Shown one piece after another: positions 31,386-39,671 of a stretch of DNA of 64,000 nt. The DNA is from Streptomyces griseocarneus. Lineage in GTDB: Bacteria > Actinomycetota > Actinomycetes > Streptomycetales > Streptomycetaceae. Position 1 is the first letter of the stretch. Each line of letters starts with the position of its first letter. The notes below the pieces were generated by a model. That model was not told where the DNA came from. It saw only the letters and a program-made list of their open reading frames with translations, and did no database searches. The translations under genes were made by a program, and so were the position numbers. The stretch covers positions 62,001 to 126,000 of the forward strand of contig NZ_BNBL01000005.1 in NCBI RefSeq assembly GCF_014655595.1, read 5' to 3'.

Positions 31386-31551
31386 CTAGGGCGTGTCCGA
31401 TGGGTCGGTGCGGGTCCTGCGGCGTCTGGTGCGGTGCATCGCAAGGCGGAGCATCTCCCGCGTACTGGGCGTACTCGGGTGATGCGACAACGCGGCGAGG
31501 TGCCGTGCCAGGCGTCGCAGGGCTCGTGCTGACCCATCGGACACGCCCTAG
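31386..31551. mobile_element. MITE-like element with 21-bp perfect terminal inverted repeats
   Basis: Left end 31386-31406 begins CTAGGGCGTGTCCGATGG and right end 31531-31551 is its exact complement. The whole element is 166 bp with no coding capacity. The outer CTAG is palindromic, so it could be a target-site duplication. The ends GGGCGTGTCC match the ends of small, widespread Streptomyces repeats as I recall them. The right end supplies the stop codon of the cupin gene (31548-31550). Confidence 0.85.
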
Positions 31552-31910
31552 CGCTTGGCGTAGTCCGCGAAGCCCTGCCAGTCGACGAGGACACACGGCT
31601 CGTCCCCGACGACCCACGCGTCGTGGCCGGGCGGGCAGATCATGTAGTCGCCCGGCCCGAAGTCGTCCTCCTGGCCGTCGTCCATGACGACGTGCATCCG
31701 GCCCGAGACGAAGTAGCACGTGTGGGAGGCCTGGCAGCTGTCGGTCTTGGCGATCGGCTTGACGTGCTCGGACCACCGCCAGCCGGGTTCGAAGGTTCCC
31801 CTGCCGACGGCGCCGGTGTCGGCGTTCACCAGCTCGAGCTTGCCCTTGCCGCCCTCGAAGGGGCGGACTTCCTCGGGCGAATCGAGGCTCTTGCGTACGA
31901 GACCGGCCAT
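31548..31910 (-). CDS. cupin domain protein
   Basis: The 120-residue single-domain cupin contains FEPGWRWSEHVKPI near residues 41-54 (metal-binding His in the first motif) and a second motif centred on PPGHDAW, with GRMHVVMDD between them. It probably binds a metal and a small ligand; enzymatic activity is uncertain. GAGGAGAGC precedes ATG 31910. The TAG stop lies inside the terminal inverted repeat of the MITE-like element, so the last residues KR may have been altered by its insertion. Confidence 0.88.
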   Translation of the reverse strand: MAGLVRKSLDSPEEVRPFEGGKGKLELVNADTGAVGRGTFEPGWRWSEHVKPIAKTDSCQASHTCYFVSGRMHVVMDDGQEDDFGPGDYMICPPGHDAWVVGDEPCVLVDWQGFADYAKR

Positions 31911-32122
31911 CGGGTGCTCTCCTCGGTCGCTGATCGGCTGACTCGAACGTAGTGGCCGGACCGGCGGGCGGCGAGCCGTGCGCGGCGGGCGGGTGACGGC
32001 TCCCGCCCGCCGCGTCCTCCTGCCGCCCTACGTCCTCGGCGGGGACGCCGCCGGTGGACCGATCGGATCACCTTGAGGTGAAATGGCGCCCGATGACCGA
32101 TCCCGAGAGGAAGGCGGTCCCG

Positions 32123-32686
32123 ATGGGCCGGCCCACCGTTCCCGACCTGACCTGGTGGCAGGCGGACCCCGACAGCTGGGAACTGCTGTCCTTCGACGGC
32201 CGGTACGACAAGGAGGGCCTCCCCTACGACGCCGGCTGGGGGGACCGCGAGGAAGTGCTGGAGATGCTCGTCGCGAGCCCCGGCCCGTACTCCGCGGACT
32301 TCGCGCGCCATCTGCTGCGCCAGGAAATTCTGGGGCACCATCATGCCTGGGGTTACAGCGACCAGATCGGCATGGCGGCCCTGCTCGTCGCCGAGCAGCG
32401 GCGGATGGAGGACATCTGGTTGCTGTGGGAGGCGAAGTCCGTCAGCTTCGACACGTATTGCGGGCTGCCCGAGGTGTTCCTCGTCGCCAACGGCCTGGCG
32501 CGGACCCTGGAGTACGTACGCGCCGGTGACGGTCCCGGGCGGGAGGGGCTCCTCGAGTTCCTCGGCGAGATGTCACCGGTCTCGGACGAGGAGATCGCGG
32601 AGAAACTCACCCGAATACGTCACTACTACGGCGAGCTCAAGGCGTTGCGCGAAGAGGAGACGTCGGAAAGCGTCTCGGTCGGGTAG
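32123..32686 (+). CDS. hypothetical protein, 187 residues
   Basis: ATG 32123 is preferred because GAGAGGAAGG stands 8-9 nt before it; ATG 32093 in the same frame has nothing. The protein is helical and acidic, with several Trp: LTWWQADPDSWELLSFDGRYDKEGLPYDAGWG at the start, EILGHHHAWGYSDQIGMAALLVAEQRRMEDIWLLWEAKSVSFDTYCG in the middle. I do not recognise a family. No signal peptide or membrane helix. It appears monocistronic. Confidence 0.7.
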   Translation: MGRPTVPDLTWWQADPDSWELLSFDGRYDKEGLPYDAGWGDREEVLEMLVASPGPYSADFARHLLRQEILGHHHAWGYSDQIGMAALLVAEQRRMEDIWLLWEAKSVSFDTYCGLPEVFLVANGLARTLEYVRAGDGPGREGLLEFLGEMSPVSDEEIAEKLTRIRHYYGELKALREEETSESVSVG

Positions 32687-32724
32687 ACGGCTGATTGCGC
32701 CGACATCACGATCGGGGGCGAGGT

Positions 32725-32765
32725 CATAATTATGTTGATCTGTCGGCCGGTATGGGACGTACATT
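32725..32765 (+). promoter_or_regulatory. candidate promoter of the lipoprotein gene with an A/T palindrome
   Basis: CATAATTATG (32725-32734) is a perfect 10-bp palindrome, unusual in this GC-rich context, and touches TTGATC (32735-32740). TACATT (32760-32765) could be the -10, with a long 19-bp spacer. The lipoprotein gene starts 88 nt later. Confidence 0.4.
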
Positions 32766-32852
32766 GATCCGCACACGACGGTCCGCGTGAACGCTGGGGG
32801 AATCCGGCGCGGGGGAACGTTGTCTCTCATCATTTCGGAAGAAAGCTGTTCC

Positions 32853-33623
32853 ATGCGTCGCATCACCGTCCGTCGTACCGCCGTCGCCGCGTCCGCGGTT
32901 TCGCTGGCCCTGCTCGTCAGCGCTTGCGGCTCCAAGGACTCCGAGGCGAAGGACGAGCCCAAGGCCAAGGCCTCGTCGGGCGCGCCCGCCGCCCCGGCCG
33001 CGAAGGCCCTGTCGAAGGCGGAGCTGGAGAAGCTCGTGGTGACCGAGGGCGACCTCCAGGGCTACAAGGCCGCCGACTCCAGCAAGGCGGACGCCGAGTC
33101 GACCAAGACCATGAGCGCCGACAAGGCCGAGTGCAAGCCGCTGGTCGACGTCATGGCGATGCGCGGCGCCGGCAAGCCCGGTGCGACCGTGACCCGCAAG
33201 GTCATGAAGATGCCCGCGAAGCCGGCCGAGAACGCTTCGCCCGAGGAGAAGATGAAGGCCGGCCTCGGCGCCCTGAGCGGGACGATCACGGCCGACACGC
33301 TGGGCTCGTACGAGGGTCAGGGCGCCGTGGACGCCGTGGCGGCGGTGAAGAAGGCGGGCGCGGCCTGCGCCGGCGGCTTCGTCATGACGGCCGAGGGTGA
33401 GAAGTCGAAGTTCACCAAGGTCGAGCCCCTCTCCCTCGCGGCGGGCGACGAGTCCGTGGCCTTCACCCTCTCCATGGAGGCGGAGGGCGGCGAGACCGCC
33501 ACGACCCACCTGGTCGTGGCCCGCAAGGGCGGTACGGTCGCGTCCTTCTACTCCCTGAGCCTGGCCGGCAAGGCGGAGCAGCCGAAGGACGTCGTCGACA
33601 CCCAGATCAAGAAGCTCGGCTGA
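32853..33623 (+). CDS. secreted lipoprotein of unknown function
   Basis: The 256-residue protein has a clear type II signal peptide: RRITVRRTAVAASAVSLALLVSACG, with lipobox LVSAC and Cys at about residue 25. A Lys/Ala/Pro linker follows (residues 26-52). The mature domain begins KAELEKLVVTEGDLQGYKA and has single Cys in AECKPL and AACAGG that may pair. It should be anchored to the outer membrane face. No ligand or enzyme signature is seen. ATG 32853 follows GGAAGAAAG. The gene is followed by a strong 16-bp stem terminator. Confidence 0.88.
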   Translation: MRRITVRRTAVAASAVSLALLVSACGSKDSEAKDEPKAKASSGAPAAPAAKALSKAELEKLVVTEGDLQGYKAADSSKADAESTKTMSADKAECKPLVDVMAMRGAGKPGATVTRKVMKMPAKPAENASPEEKMKAGLGALSGTITADTLGSYEGQGAVDAVAAVKKAGAACAGGFVMTAEGEKSKFTKVEPLSLAAGDESVAFTLSMEAEGGETATTHLVVARKGGTVASFYSLSLAGKAEQPKDVVDTQIKKLG

Positions 33624-33643
33624 GCCCGGCGGGCGAACGCGTA

Positions 33644-33678
33644 CGGCAGGCCGGGCCCCGACGGGGCCCGGCCTGCCG
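33644..33678. terminator. bidirectional terminator
   Basis: A 16-bp perfect stem CGGCAGGCCGGGCCCC (33644-33659) pairs with 33663-33678 around a 3-nt loop, between the lipoprotein gene and the convergent membrane protein gene. Confidence 0.9.
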
Positions 33679-33701
33679 CGCTGCGTTCCCGGGGCTCCGC
33701 C

Positions 33702-34478
33702 TCAGCCGCGGACGCGCACCCCGTACCGGGTGCGCAGGACGCGCACTTCCCAGTACGAGACGGCGGTGACCGACAGCGGTCCGCCCAGGAAGGCCGCGAT
33801 CTGCACGGGCAGCGGCCCGTTGGGCAGCCCGTCGCCGAGCTGGACGAGGTTGAGCACCCACACGAGCACGGCGGTGAGCACGGCCGGCAGCGCGGCGTGC
33901 ACGTCGGCGGTGTTGAAGGCGTAGCGGGCGGCGGCGCCCGAGGAGAAGAAGAGGAAGGCCGTCGCCCAGATCACGTACGGAACCCCGACGACCAGGGTGA
34001 ACAGCCCGATCAGCATCTGTGCGACGAGGACGTCCTGCAGCAGTTTCAGCAGCCCGGCCAGGCCGAGGAAGCCGGCGACGGCGGCTCCGGGAACACCCAG
34101 GTACCAGCCGATGGCCTTGAGCGGGTAGCGCAGCCGGGAGCGCAGCAACGCCCGGTGCTGCGGCGGCGCGTACCAGATGAAGCCGGCGATGACGAGCGGC
34201 CCCACCAGTATCAGGATCAGCGGGGCGAGGAACAGCTTGGCGAGCCCGTCCGCGAACACGGAGCTCCAGCCGCCGTCCACGCCGTAGACCGATATCAGCA
34301 GGAACGTCGTCAGCAGGCCGGCGATGGCCCGTGCCTTTTGGACGCGGCCTATGACGGGATCGCTCACCCGGCCCGCGCTGGGGGCGGCGAAGATGGCGCG
34401 TGCCCGGGCGCGGGCGTGTCGCGCGGAACCCCACTTGGGGTCGCCCACGATTCCCACGGTCTGGTCTCTGAGCGCCAT
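33702..34478 (-). CDS. Yip1-like integral membrane protein
   Basis: The 258-residue protein has five to six predicted helices between residues 50 and 245 (for example AGLLTTFLLISVYGV, LFLAPLILILVGPLVIAGFIWYA and LIGLFTLVVGVPYVIWATAFLFF). The soluble N-terminus (residues 1-45) is basic. The arrangement is reminiscent of Yip1-domain or DUF-type membrane proteins, but no family signature is decisive. It is convergent with the lipoprotein gene. No function can be given. Confidence 0.7.
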   Translation of the reverse strand: MALRDQTVGIVGDPKWGSARHARARARAIFAAPSAGRVSDPVIGRVQKARAIAGLLTTFLLISVYGVDGGWSSVFADGLAKLFLAPLILILVGPLVIAGFIWYAPPQHRALLRSRLRYPLKAIGWYLGVPGAAVAGFLGLAGLLKLLQDVLVAQMLIGLFTLVVGVPYVIWATAFLFFSSGAAARYAFNTADVHAALPAVLTAVLVWVLNLVQLGDGLPNGPLPVQIAAFLGGPLSVTAVSYWEVRVLRTRYGVRVRG

Positions 34479-34694
34479 GAAGGCGTCCTCCCCTGATGAA
34501 GATCGATCTCGGGGGATTTTATCCGGGGCCGCCGCGCCCGCCCTCCGGCCCTTGCAGCAATATCGAAGATGCCCTTCCGCTCAGCGGCATGTGATCATTC
34601 CAGAGGAACCAAAGCGGACGGAATGGCGGAAGTGCCGCCAGCCGCCCGTGAGTTCCCGTTTCCGGCCACTCGGATGGGAAGGGACAACGAAGTG

Positions 34695-35135
34695 ATGGTG
34701 AACTTCAGGACCGGAGCGCTGCCCGGACTCGGCGCGGCCGCCGCGCTGGCCCTCGGCCTCTCCGTCGCGGCCCAGGCCCCTGCGCTCGCCGTGCAGGCCG
34801 CACAGCTCACGGTCACCCCGTCGCAGAACCTCAACGACGGCCAGAGCGTCACCGTCTCGGTGACCGGCGCGCAGCCCGGTGCGGAGTACTTCGTCGGGCA
34901 GTGCGGCAAGGTCAACGGGGCCGACGCCTGCAACTGGGGCAGCGCCACCCCCTATCGCACCGACGACAAGGGCGCCGCCACGTTCCAACTCGTAGTGAAC
35001 AAGGCGTTCCAGGGCAAGTCGCCCACCACTGGCGAGGTCGTGGGGCCCGTCGACTGTGCCGCGATCCAGTGCTACATCGATTCGGGCGGCCCGAACGAGC
35101 ACATAGGCCAGGTGCAGTTGGGCTTCGCCGGGTAA
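34695..35135 (+). CDS. secreted neocarzinostatin-fold protein
   Basis: The 146-residue exported protein has a signal peptide to about residue 33 (PGLGAAAALALGLSVAAQAPALA) and a 113-residue beta-sandwich. It shows the apoprotein pattern of neocarzinostatin/macromomycin: LTVTPSQNLNDGQSVTVSVTG at the N-terminus, a first disulfide pair C70-C79 (QCGKVNGADACN) and a second C121-C126 (DCAAIQCY). In known members the cleft binds an enediyne chromophore. No enediyne genes are nearby here, so the ligand is unknown. ATG 34695 has AAGGGAC 9-10 nt before it. It appears monocistronic. Confidence 0.85.
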   Translation: MVNFRTGALPGLGAAAALALGLSVAAQAPALAVQAAQLTVTPSQNLNDGQSVTVSVTGAQPGAEYFVGQCGKVNGADACNWGSATPYRTDDKGAATFQLVVNKAFQGKSPTTGEVVGPVDCAAIQCYIDSGGPNEHIGQVQLGFAG

Positions 35136-35273
35136 CGCCCCACCGCGCCGGGACACCGGTGGGTACCGGCCGCGCCCGCGTATCCACCGCCGGTCCCGGC
35201 GAGGCCGCACCGCACGCCACAACGCCCGGTGAGAGGAGAATCGGAGGCCGGGCTTCCTCGCCGGGGGCAGGCC

Positions 35274-35645
35274 CTAGCCGCGTTCCGACCGTGCCAGCGC
35301 CTCCCGTACGGCCTCCTCCGTGCGCCCCACCACGGCCGAGCCGTCGTCCGCCGTGATGATCGGCCGCTGGATCAGCTTCGGGTGCCGCGCCAGGGCCTCC
35401 ACCCACCGGTCCCGGGAGCCCTCCTCGCGCGGCCAGTCCTTCACCCCGAGCTCCTTGGCCTCGGCCTCCCCGGTCCGGGTGATGTCCCAGGGCTCCAGCC
35501 CGAGCCGGCCGAGCACCGCGCGGATCTCCTCCGCACTCGGGACGTCGTCGAGGTAACGCCGGACGGTGTAGCCGGCGCCCTCCGCGTCGAGCAGCGAGAG
35601 GGCGCTGCGGCACTTCGAACAGGCGGGGTTGATCCAGATCTCCAT
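35274..35645 (-). CDS. ArsC/Spx-family thioredoxin-fold protein
   Basis: The 123-residue protein opens MEIWINPACSKCRSALSLLDAEG, with the ArsC N-terminal CxxC (C9, C12), and carries the late motif PKLIQRPI at about residues 85-92 that is typical of ArsC/YffB/Spx-like proteins. A classical arsenate reductase uses a Cys plus three Arg; whether this one reduces arsenate cannot be told. ATG 35645 is preferred. On the minus strand TACCGT (35657-35652) lies 6 nt upstream with no Shine-Dalgarno, a leaderless pattern. Confidence 0.85.
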   Translation of the reverse strand: MEIWINPACSKCRSALSLLDAEGAGYTVRRYLDDVPSAEEIRAVLGRLGLEPWDITRTGEAEAKELGVKDWPREEGSRDRWVEALARHPKLIQRPIITADDGSAVVGRTEEAVREALARSERG

Positions 35646-35778
35646 GGCCCTACGGTAACGGCCGCCGGCGCATCCGCATCCGCCTCCCCTTCCGCTCACC
35701 TATGCGCATGACCGCATGCGTCCTGGGTAGCCGAGCCCACGCCTCGGCCACGGTGGCCGGGGCGGGAGGAGAAAACCC

Positions 35779-35970
35779 GTGGTGAAGGCTCACCCTGCGG
35801 TGCTGACGAAACTGATCGAGGAGTACGAGGAACTCCGCGCGCTGTACAGGGGCGAGGGCGGTGAAGGGGTGCGGCAGCGCATGGACGACGTCGCCTACAC
35901 CCTGTGCGTCTCCACCGGCACCCGCGACGTCGACGCCGCGGTCGTCGTCGCCCGGCGGCAGCTGGCCTGA
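35779..35970 (+). CDS. DUF5133 protein
   Basis: The 63-residue helical protein, MVKAHPAVLTKLIEEYEELRALY followed by MDDVAYTLCVSTGTRDVDAAVVVARRQL, is the DUF5133 family that is widespread in Streptomyces, often beside regulators. GGAGGAG precedes the GTG start by 9 nt. The function is unknown; the conserved YTLCVSTGTRDVDAA motif may bind a partner protein. Confidence 0.85.
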   Translation: MVKAHPAVLTKLIEEYEELRALYRGEGGEGVRQRMDDVAYTLCVSTGTRDVDAAVVVARRQLA

Positions 35971-36037
35971 CGGACCGGCCGCCACGCCGTCCACGGCCCC
36001 CGCCCCGCCGGGGCGGGCGTCCCGGAGGGACAGCGGT

Positions 36038-36760
36038 TCACCGGTCGAGCTCGGTGAACCGCTCCACGGCCGCCGTCCTGCCGGTGACGACGATGATGTC
36101 ACCCCGCGCGACGACCGTCTCGGCGGTGGCGTGGGTGAAGTCCTGGCCGGGCCGCTTGATGCCGACGACCGTCACCCCGTACTTGCTGCGCACCCGGCTC
36201 TCGCCCAGCGGCATCCCGGTGACGACCCCGGGGGCGCCGGTCTTCACCAGCGCGTAGTCGTCGTCGAACTGGATGAAGTCCATCATCCGCCCGGTCACCA
36301 GGTGCGCCACCCGCTCGCCCATGTCGTGTTCCGGAAGCACCACATGGTGGGCGCCGAGCCGCTCCAGGATGCGGCCGTGCTGCCGGCTGACCGCCTTGGC
36401 CCAGACGTTGGGGACCTCGGCCTCCAGCAGGTTCGAGGTGACCATGATGCTCGCCTCGACGTCGGAGCCGATGGCGACCACCGTGCTGGTGAAGTCGTGC
36501 ACGCCGAGCTGCTGGAGCGCGACCGGGTCCGTGCAGTCGGCCGCCACCGCGTGGGTGATCGAGTCGCTCAGCTTCTGGACCCGCACCGGGTCGTGGTCCA
36601 CGCCGAGGACGTCCCAGCCGCGGCGCATGAGTTCACGGCACAGCGAATCGCCGAACCGCCCGAGCCCGATCACCACGACCTGCTGGCCGGCCGGAGGTTG
36701 CGGACGCCGTGTGGTGCGCTTCTCGCGGCGCGCTCTGAGGGGGTGGAGGTAGTCAGCCAA
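36038..36760 (-). CDS. KtrA/TrkA-type potassium uptake regulatory subunit
   Basis: The 240-residue cytosolic protein has an RCK domain. The Rossmann nucleotide-binding motif is VVVIGLGRFGDSL at about residues 28-40 (GxGxxG), with Asp in VLGVDHDPVRV at the end of the second strand. The C-terminal RCK_C lobe contains GMPLGESRVRSKYGVTVVGIKRPG and the late GDIIVVTGR. It gates the KtrB channel in response to nucleotide and possibly c-di-AMP. Its start overlaps the KtrB stop by 8 nt, so both are one operon with translational coupling. Confidence 0.92.
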   Translation of the reverse strand: MADYLHPLRARREKRTTRRPQPPAGQQVVVIGLGRFGDSLCRELMRRGWDVLGVDHDPVRVQKLSDSITHAVAADCTDPVALQQLGVHDFTSTVVAIGSDVEASIMVTSNLLEAEVPNVWAKAVSRQHGRILERLGAHHVVLPEHDMGERVAHLVTGRMMDFIQFDDDYALVKTGAPGVVTGMPLGESRVRSKYGVTVVGIKRPGQDFTHATAETVVARGDIIVVTGRTAAVERFTELDR

Positions 36761-38126
36761 TGACGGGTCGCTCCTTGGGTAGCTCGTAGCGGCGCAGGCG
36801 TTCGCGCAGTGCCAGCGCCGACACCAACGTGACCGGCCCGAGCCGGCCGACGAACATCAGCGCGATGAGGATGAGCTTCCCGGGCGTGGACAGGCCCGGG
36901 GTGATGCCGGTGGACAGGCCCACCGTGCCGAAGGCCGAGACGACTTCGAACAGCACCGCCGAGAGGGTCTCGCCCGAGACGGTGAGCAGCACGAGAGTCG
37001 CGACGACCACCAGGCCGATGCTCAGCAGGGCGACGGTGAGGGCCTGCCGCAGGACGGACGGCGCGAGGCGCCGCCGCATCACTTCGGCGGCGGGTTCGCC
37101 GCGCACCTCGGCGAACATGGCGGCGGCCAGGACGGCGAAGGTGGTGACCTTGATGCCGCCGGCGGTGCCCGCGCTCCCGCCGCCGATGAACATCAGCACG
37201 CAGGTCGCCAGGAGCGTCGACGGCCGCATGGCGCCGATGTCGAGGGTGTTGAACCCGGCCGTACGGCTCACCGCCGAGTGGAAGAACCCGTTGAGGACCT
37301 TCTCGTCCCAGTCGAAGGGGCGCAGCGTGCCGGGGTTGGTCCACTCCAGCAGGCACGTCAGCGCGGTTCCCGCCCCCAGCAGCACCACGGAGGTGAGCAC
37401 CGTGAGCTTGGTGTGCAGCGACCAGTTGCGCTTGCCCTGGGTCCGCTTGCGGCGCCGGTGGCGCAGCAGCTCGAGCAGTACGGGGAAGCCGAGGCCGCCG
37501 ATGATCACGGTGAACGCCACCGGCAGGGTCACCCACGGGTCCTCGGCGTACGGGACGAGGTTGTCGGGCCGCAGGCCGAAACCGGCGTTGTTGAACGCCG
37601 AGACGGCGTGGAAGAGGCCGAGGTAGACGGCGGCGCCCAGGCCCTTTCCGTAGGCGAGGAAGAACCGCAGCGCGAGCAGTGCGCTCACCGTGGCCTCGAC
37701 GGTCAGCGTGATCAGGGCCACGCCGAGCAGGACGCGCCGTACGTCGCCGAGGTCCAGGCTCTTCGTCTCCGCCTGCGCCGTCAGCCGCATCCGCAGCCGC
37801 AGCTTTCCGGAGATCAGCAGCGCCAGCAGCGAGGCCATGGTCATGATGCCGAAGCCGCCGAGCTGGATCAGGGCGACGATCACGCCCTCGCCGAAGCCGC
37901 TCCAGTACGTTCCGGTGTCGACGACGACCAGCCCGGTCACGCAGGCGGCCGAGGTCGAGGTGAACAGGGCGGTGACGAAGCCGGCGGCGTGGGGGCCCTC
38001 CGTCGCGACCGGCAGCATCAGCAGGAGCGCGCCGCCCGTGATCACCAGGGCGAAGGCGCCCACGAGGGTGCGTGCGGGATGGATGGTCAGCAGCCACCGC
38101 AGGAGTTGAGCCGTGTGCCCCGCCAC
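36753..38126 (-). CDS. KtrB/TrkH-type potassium channel subunit
   Basis: The 457-residue membrane protein belongs to the SKT family, with four pore repeats. The selectivity-filter-like segments are TSTSAACVTGLVVVDTGTYWSGFGEG, then AFNNAGFG, RTAGFNTLDI and FGTVGLSTGIT, each with the conserved Gly. It carries K+ into the cell with its KtrA partner. The exact start is uncertain: GTG 38126 is preferred because GGGAGG stands 6 nt before it; the frame extends to 38321. The operon order is ktrB-ktrA on the minus strand. Confidence 0.92.
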   Translation of the reverse strand: MAGHTAQLLRWLLTIHPARTLVGAFALVITGGALLLMLPVATEGPHAAGFVTALFTSTSAACVTGLVVVDTGTYWSGFGEGVIVALIQLGGFGIMTMASLLALLISGKLRLRMRLTAQAETKSLDLGDVRRVLLGVALITLTVEATVSALLALRFFLAYGKGLGAAVYLGLFHAVSAFNNAGFGLRPDNLVPYAEDPWVTLPVAFTVIIGGLGFPVLLELLRHRRRKRTQGKRNWSLHTKLTVLTSVVLLGAGTALTCLLEWTNPGTLRPFDWDEKVLNGFFHSAVSRTAGFNTLDIGAMRPSTLLATCVLMFIGGGSAGTAGGIKVTTFAVLAAAMFAEVRGEPAAEVMRRRLAPSVLRQALTVALLSIGLVVVATLVLLTVSGETLSAVLFEVVSAFGTVGLSTGITPGLSTPGKLILIALMFVGRLGPVTLVSALALRERLRRYELPKERPVIG

Positions 38127-38493
38127 CCGCCGACCTCCCGCCACCGCCAGGGCCGGCCTCGGCCGGATGTCCGTCGAAGATCCATCGATAACGGACAAAA
38201 CGGTACCTGTGGATCCGCTCGGGACCCGGCCACCCCGCCGTCGGCCGGTGCGACGGTTATGGCAAGGGGTGTCGCCCGCAATGTGGCTCTGCCGGCCCCG
38301 CCGGGGTCGTTCTGAGGCCACTCCTGCCCGAAAACGGGCGTCGGCCCGCCGATTCCCCGGCCAAAGAGTGCCACGAACACGTCACACCTTGGCGGAGTGT
38401 GTTCGTCCGGTCCGTGACGCTGCCAGAGTCCGGGGTGCCGCTCCCGCATCCGGGGGCGCCGGTGGATGAACAACTCGACGAAGGGACACTTTC
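38127..38493. other. gene-free interval between ktrB and the lectin gene
   Basis: This 367-bp divergent region holds the two promoters but no convincing ORF. I looked for a c-di-AMP (ydaO) riboswitch, since such elements precede ktr genes in other bacteria, but saw none of its conserved blocks. The ribosome site CGAAGGGAC before GTG 38494 is the only feature I can name. Confidence 0.4.
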
Positions 38494-38958
38494 GTGGGGA
38501 AGAAGACCGCCACGATTCTCGCGGCCGCCGCACTCGCGGCCATGACGCTCGCCGGGCAGGCGAGCGCGACGCCCTCCGGCCACGCCGTAACGGCGGCCAA
38601 GGACACGACAGCAACGCAGAAGATCAAGCAGACGCGGACGTTACACGCTCCGTTCACCCTGGAGAGAGGCCGGTCGGTGAGCTCCAACACCGCCCGGCTG
38701 GTCATGCAGACCGACGGCAACCTCGTCATCTACGACGAGTTCAACAGGGCCCGCTGGGCCACCGGAACCGTAGGCCAGGGGTGGCGGGCCGTCTTCCAGA
38801 CGGACGGCAACTTCGTGGTCTACACCCGCTCGAACCGCGCCGTGTGGGCCTCCAACACCGACGGTCACCCCGGCTCCCGGCTGGTCGTGCAGGACGACGG
38901 AAACGTCGTCATCTACGACGGCAGCCGCGCGATCTGGGCCTCCGGCACCAACCACTGA
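38494..38958 (+). CDS. secreted bulb-type mannose-binding lectin
   Basis: The 154-residue exported protein has a signal peptide (MGKKTATILAAAALAAMTLAGQASA) and a beta-prism II domain. All three mannose pockets keep QxDxNxVxY: QTDGNLVIY, QTDGNFVVY and QDDGNVVIY. It should bind mannose-type sugars outside the cell. No enzymatic domain is attached. GTG 38494 follows CGAAGGGACAC. It is followed by a perfect stem-loop and is monocistronic. Confidence 0.92.
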   Translation: MGKKTATILAAAALAAMTLAGQASATPSGHAVTAAKDTTATQKIKQTRTLHAPFTLERGRSVSSNTARLVMQTDGNLVIYDEFNRARWATGTVGQGWRAVFQTDGNFVVYTRSNRAVWASNTDGHPGSRLVVQDDGNVVIYDGSRAIWASGTNH

Positions 38959-39032
38959 CCCACCCGCCCTCACCGGTCACCCGGTGAACCGGGCCCCGGC
39001 GCCCGCGAGCCACGCGCCGGGGCGATGGAACG

Positions 39033-39063
39033 AGGCCGGCCCGTCATCGCGACGGGCCGGCCT
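39033..39063. terminator. stem-loop terminator
   Basis: AGGCCGGCCCGTC (39033-39045) pairs with 39051-39063 (13 bp, 5-nt loop), about 75 nt past the lectin stop. Confidence 0.75.
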
Positions 39064-39197
39064 TACCGACCCGACGGCCGGGATACGTGCCGTGCTGACC
39101 CGGCCGCTTTCCAGGGCGCACTCCGGCGCGGCGCCGCTACGCTGATGGCGCGCATGCCGCGCCCGGCCCGGGCGCGGGCCGACGCCGAGGGGGCACG

Positions 39198-39671
39198 GTG
39201 GACCAGGCATTGATCGATCTGGCCTCGGCAGCGGGCACGGCGGTCGCTTCGGCGGCCGGGACCGACGCCTGGAACGGGCTCCGCGAGCGGGTGGCCCGTC
39301 TCTTCGGCCGGGCGGCGGGGACGGAGACCGGGGCGGTCGTGGAACGGCTCGACCGGACGGCGGCCGCGCTCGACGGCGCCGGGCCCCCGGAGACCGAGCG
39401 GGTGCGCATCCGGCTCGCCGCGTCCTGGCAGGCCCGGTTCGAGGACCTGCTGGAAGACCTGGACGAGGCCGGGCGCGCGGAGATCGCCGGGCAACTGCGC
39501 GACCTCGTCGCCGAGGCCCGGCGCGCGGCGCCCGGCCCGTCGGCCGGCGACGGCGGACTGGCCGTCGGCGGGAACGTGGACATCCGCGCCGACCACGGCT
39601 CGGCCGCCGCCGGCGTGATGGGGGACGTGACGCTGGGAAACCCTCCGCCGCCGGGCCCGGCCCAGGGCTGA
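39198..39671 (+). CDS. small partner protein of a STAND NTPase
   Basis: The 157-residue soluble protein has an N-terminal helical part (MDQALIDLASAAGTAVASAAGTDAWNGLRERVARLFGRA), a middle coiled-coil-like stretch with WQARFEDLLEDLDEAGRAEIAGQLRDLVAEA, and a flexible tail with GGLAVGGNVDIRADHGSAAAGVMGDVTLG. In Streptomyces this type of protein is regularly encoded directly before an NB-ARC/TPR protein, and its glycine-rich tail resembles the N-terminus of that next protein. Its stop TGA (39669-39671) is overlapped by the next gene's probable start. Its function is unknown; it may be an adaptor. Confidence 0.75.
   Translation: MDQALIDLASAAGTAVASAAGTDAWNGLRERVARLFGRAAGTETGAVVERLDRTAAALDGAGPPETERVRIRLAASWQARFEDLLEDLDEAGRAEIAGQLRDLVAEARRAAPGPSAGDGGLAVGGNVDIRADHGSAAAGVMGDVTLGNPPPPGPAQG

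Noticed and set aside
32060..32085. CACCTTGAGGTG as a SoxR-like site
   Set aside because: It is an imperfect 6-bp repeat and lacks the CCTCAAG arm.
38127..38493. c-di-AMP riboswitch before ktrB
   Set aside because: No block resembling the conserved core is visible, and the gap contains only unremarkable GC-rich sequence.
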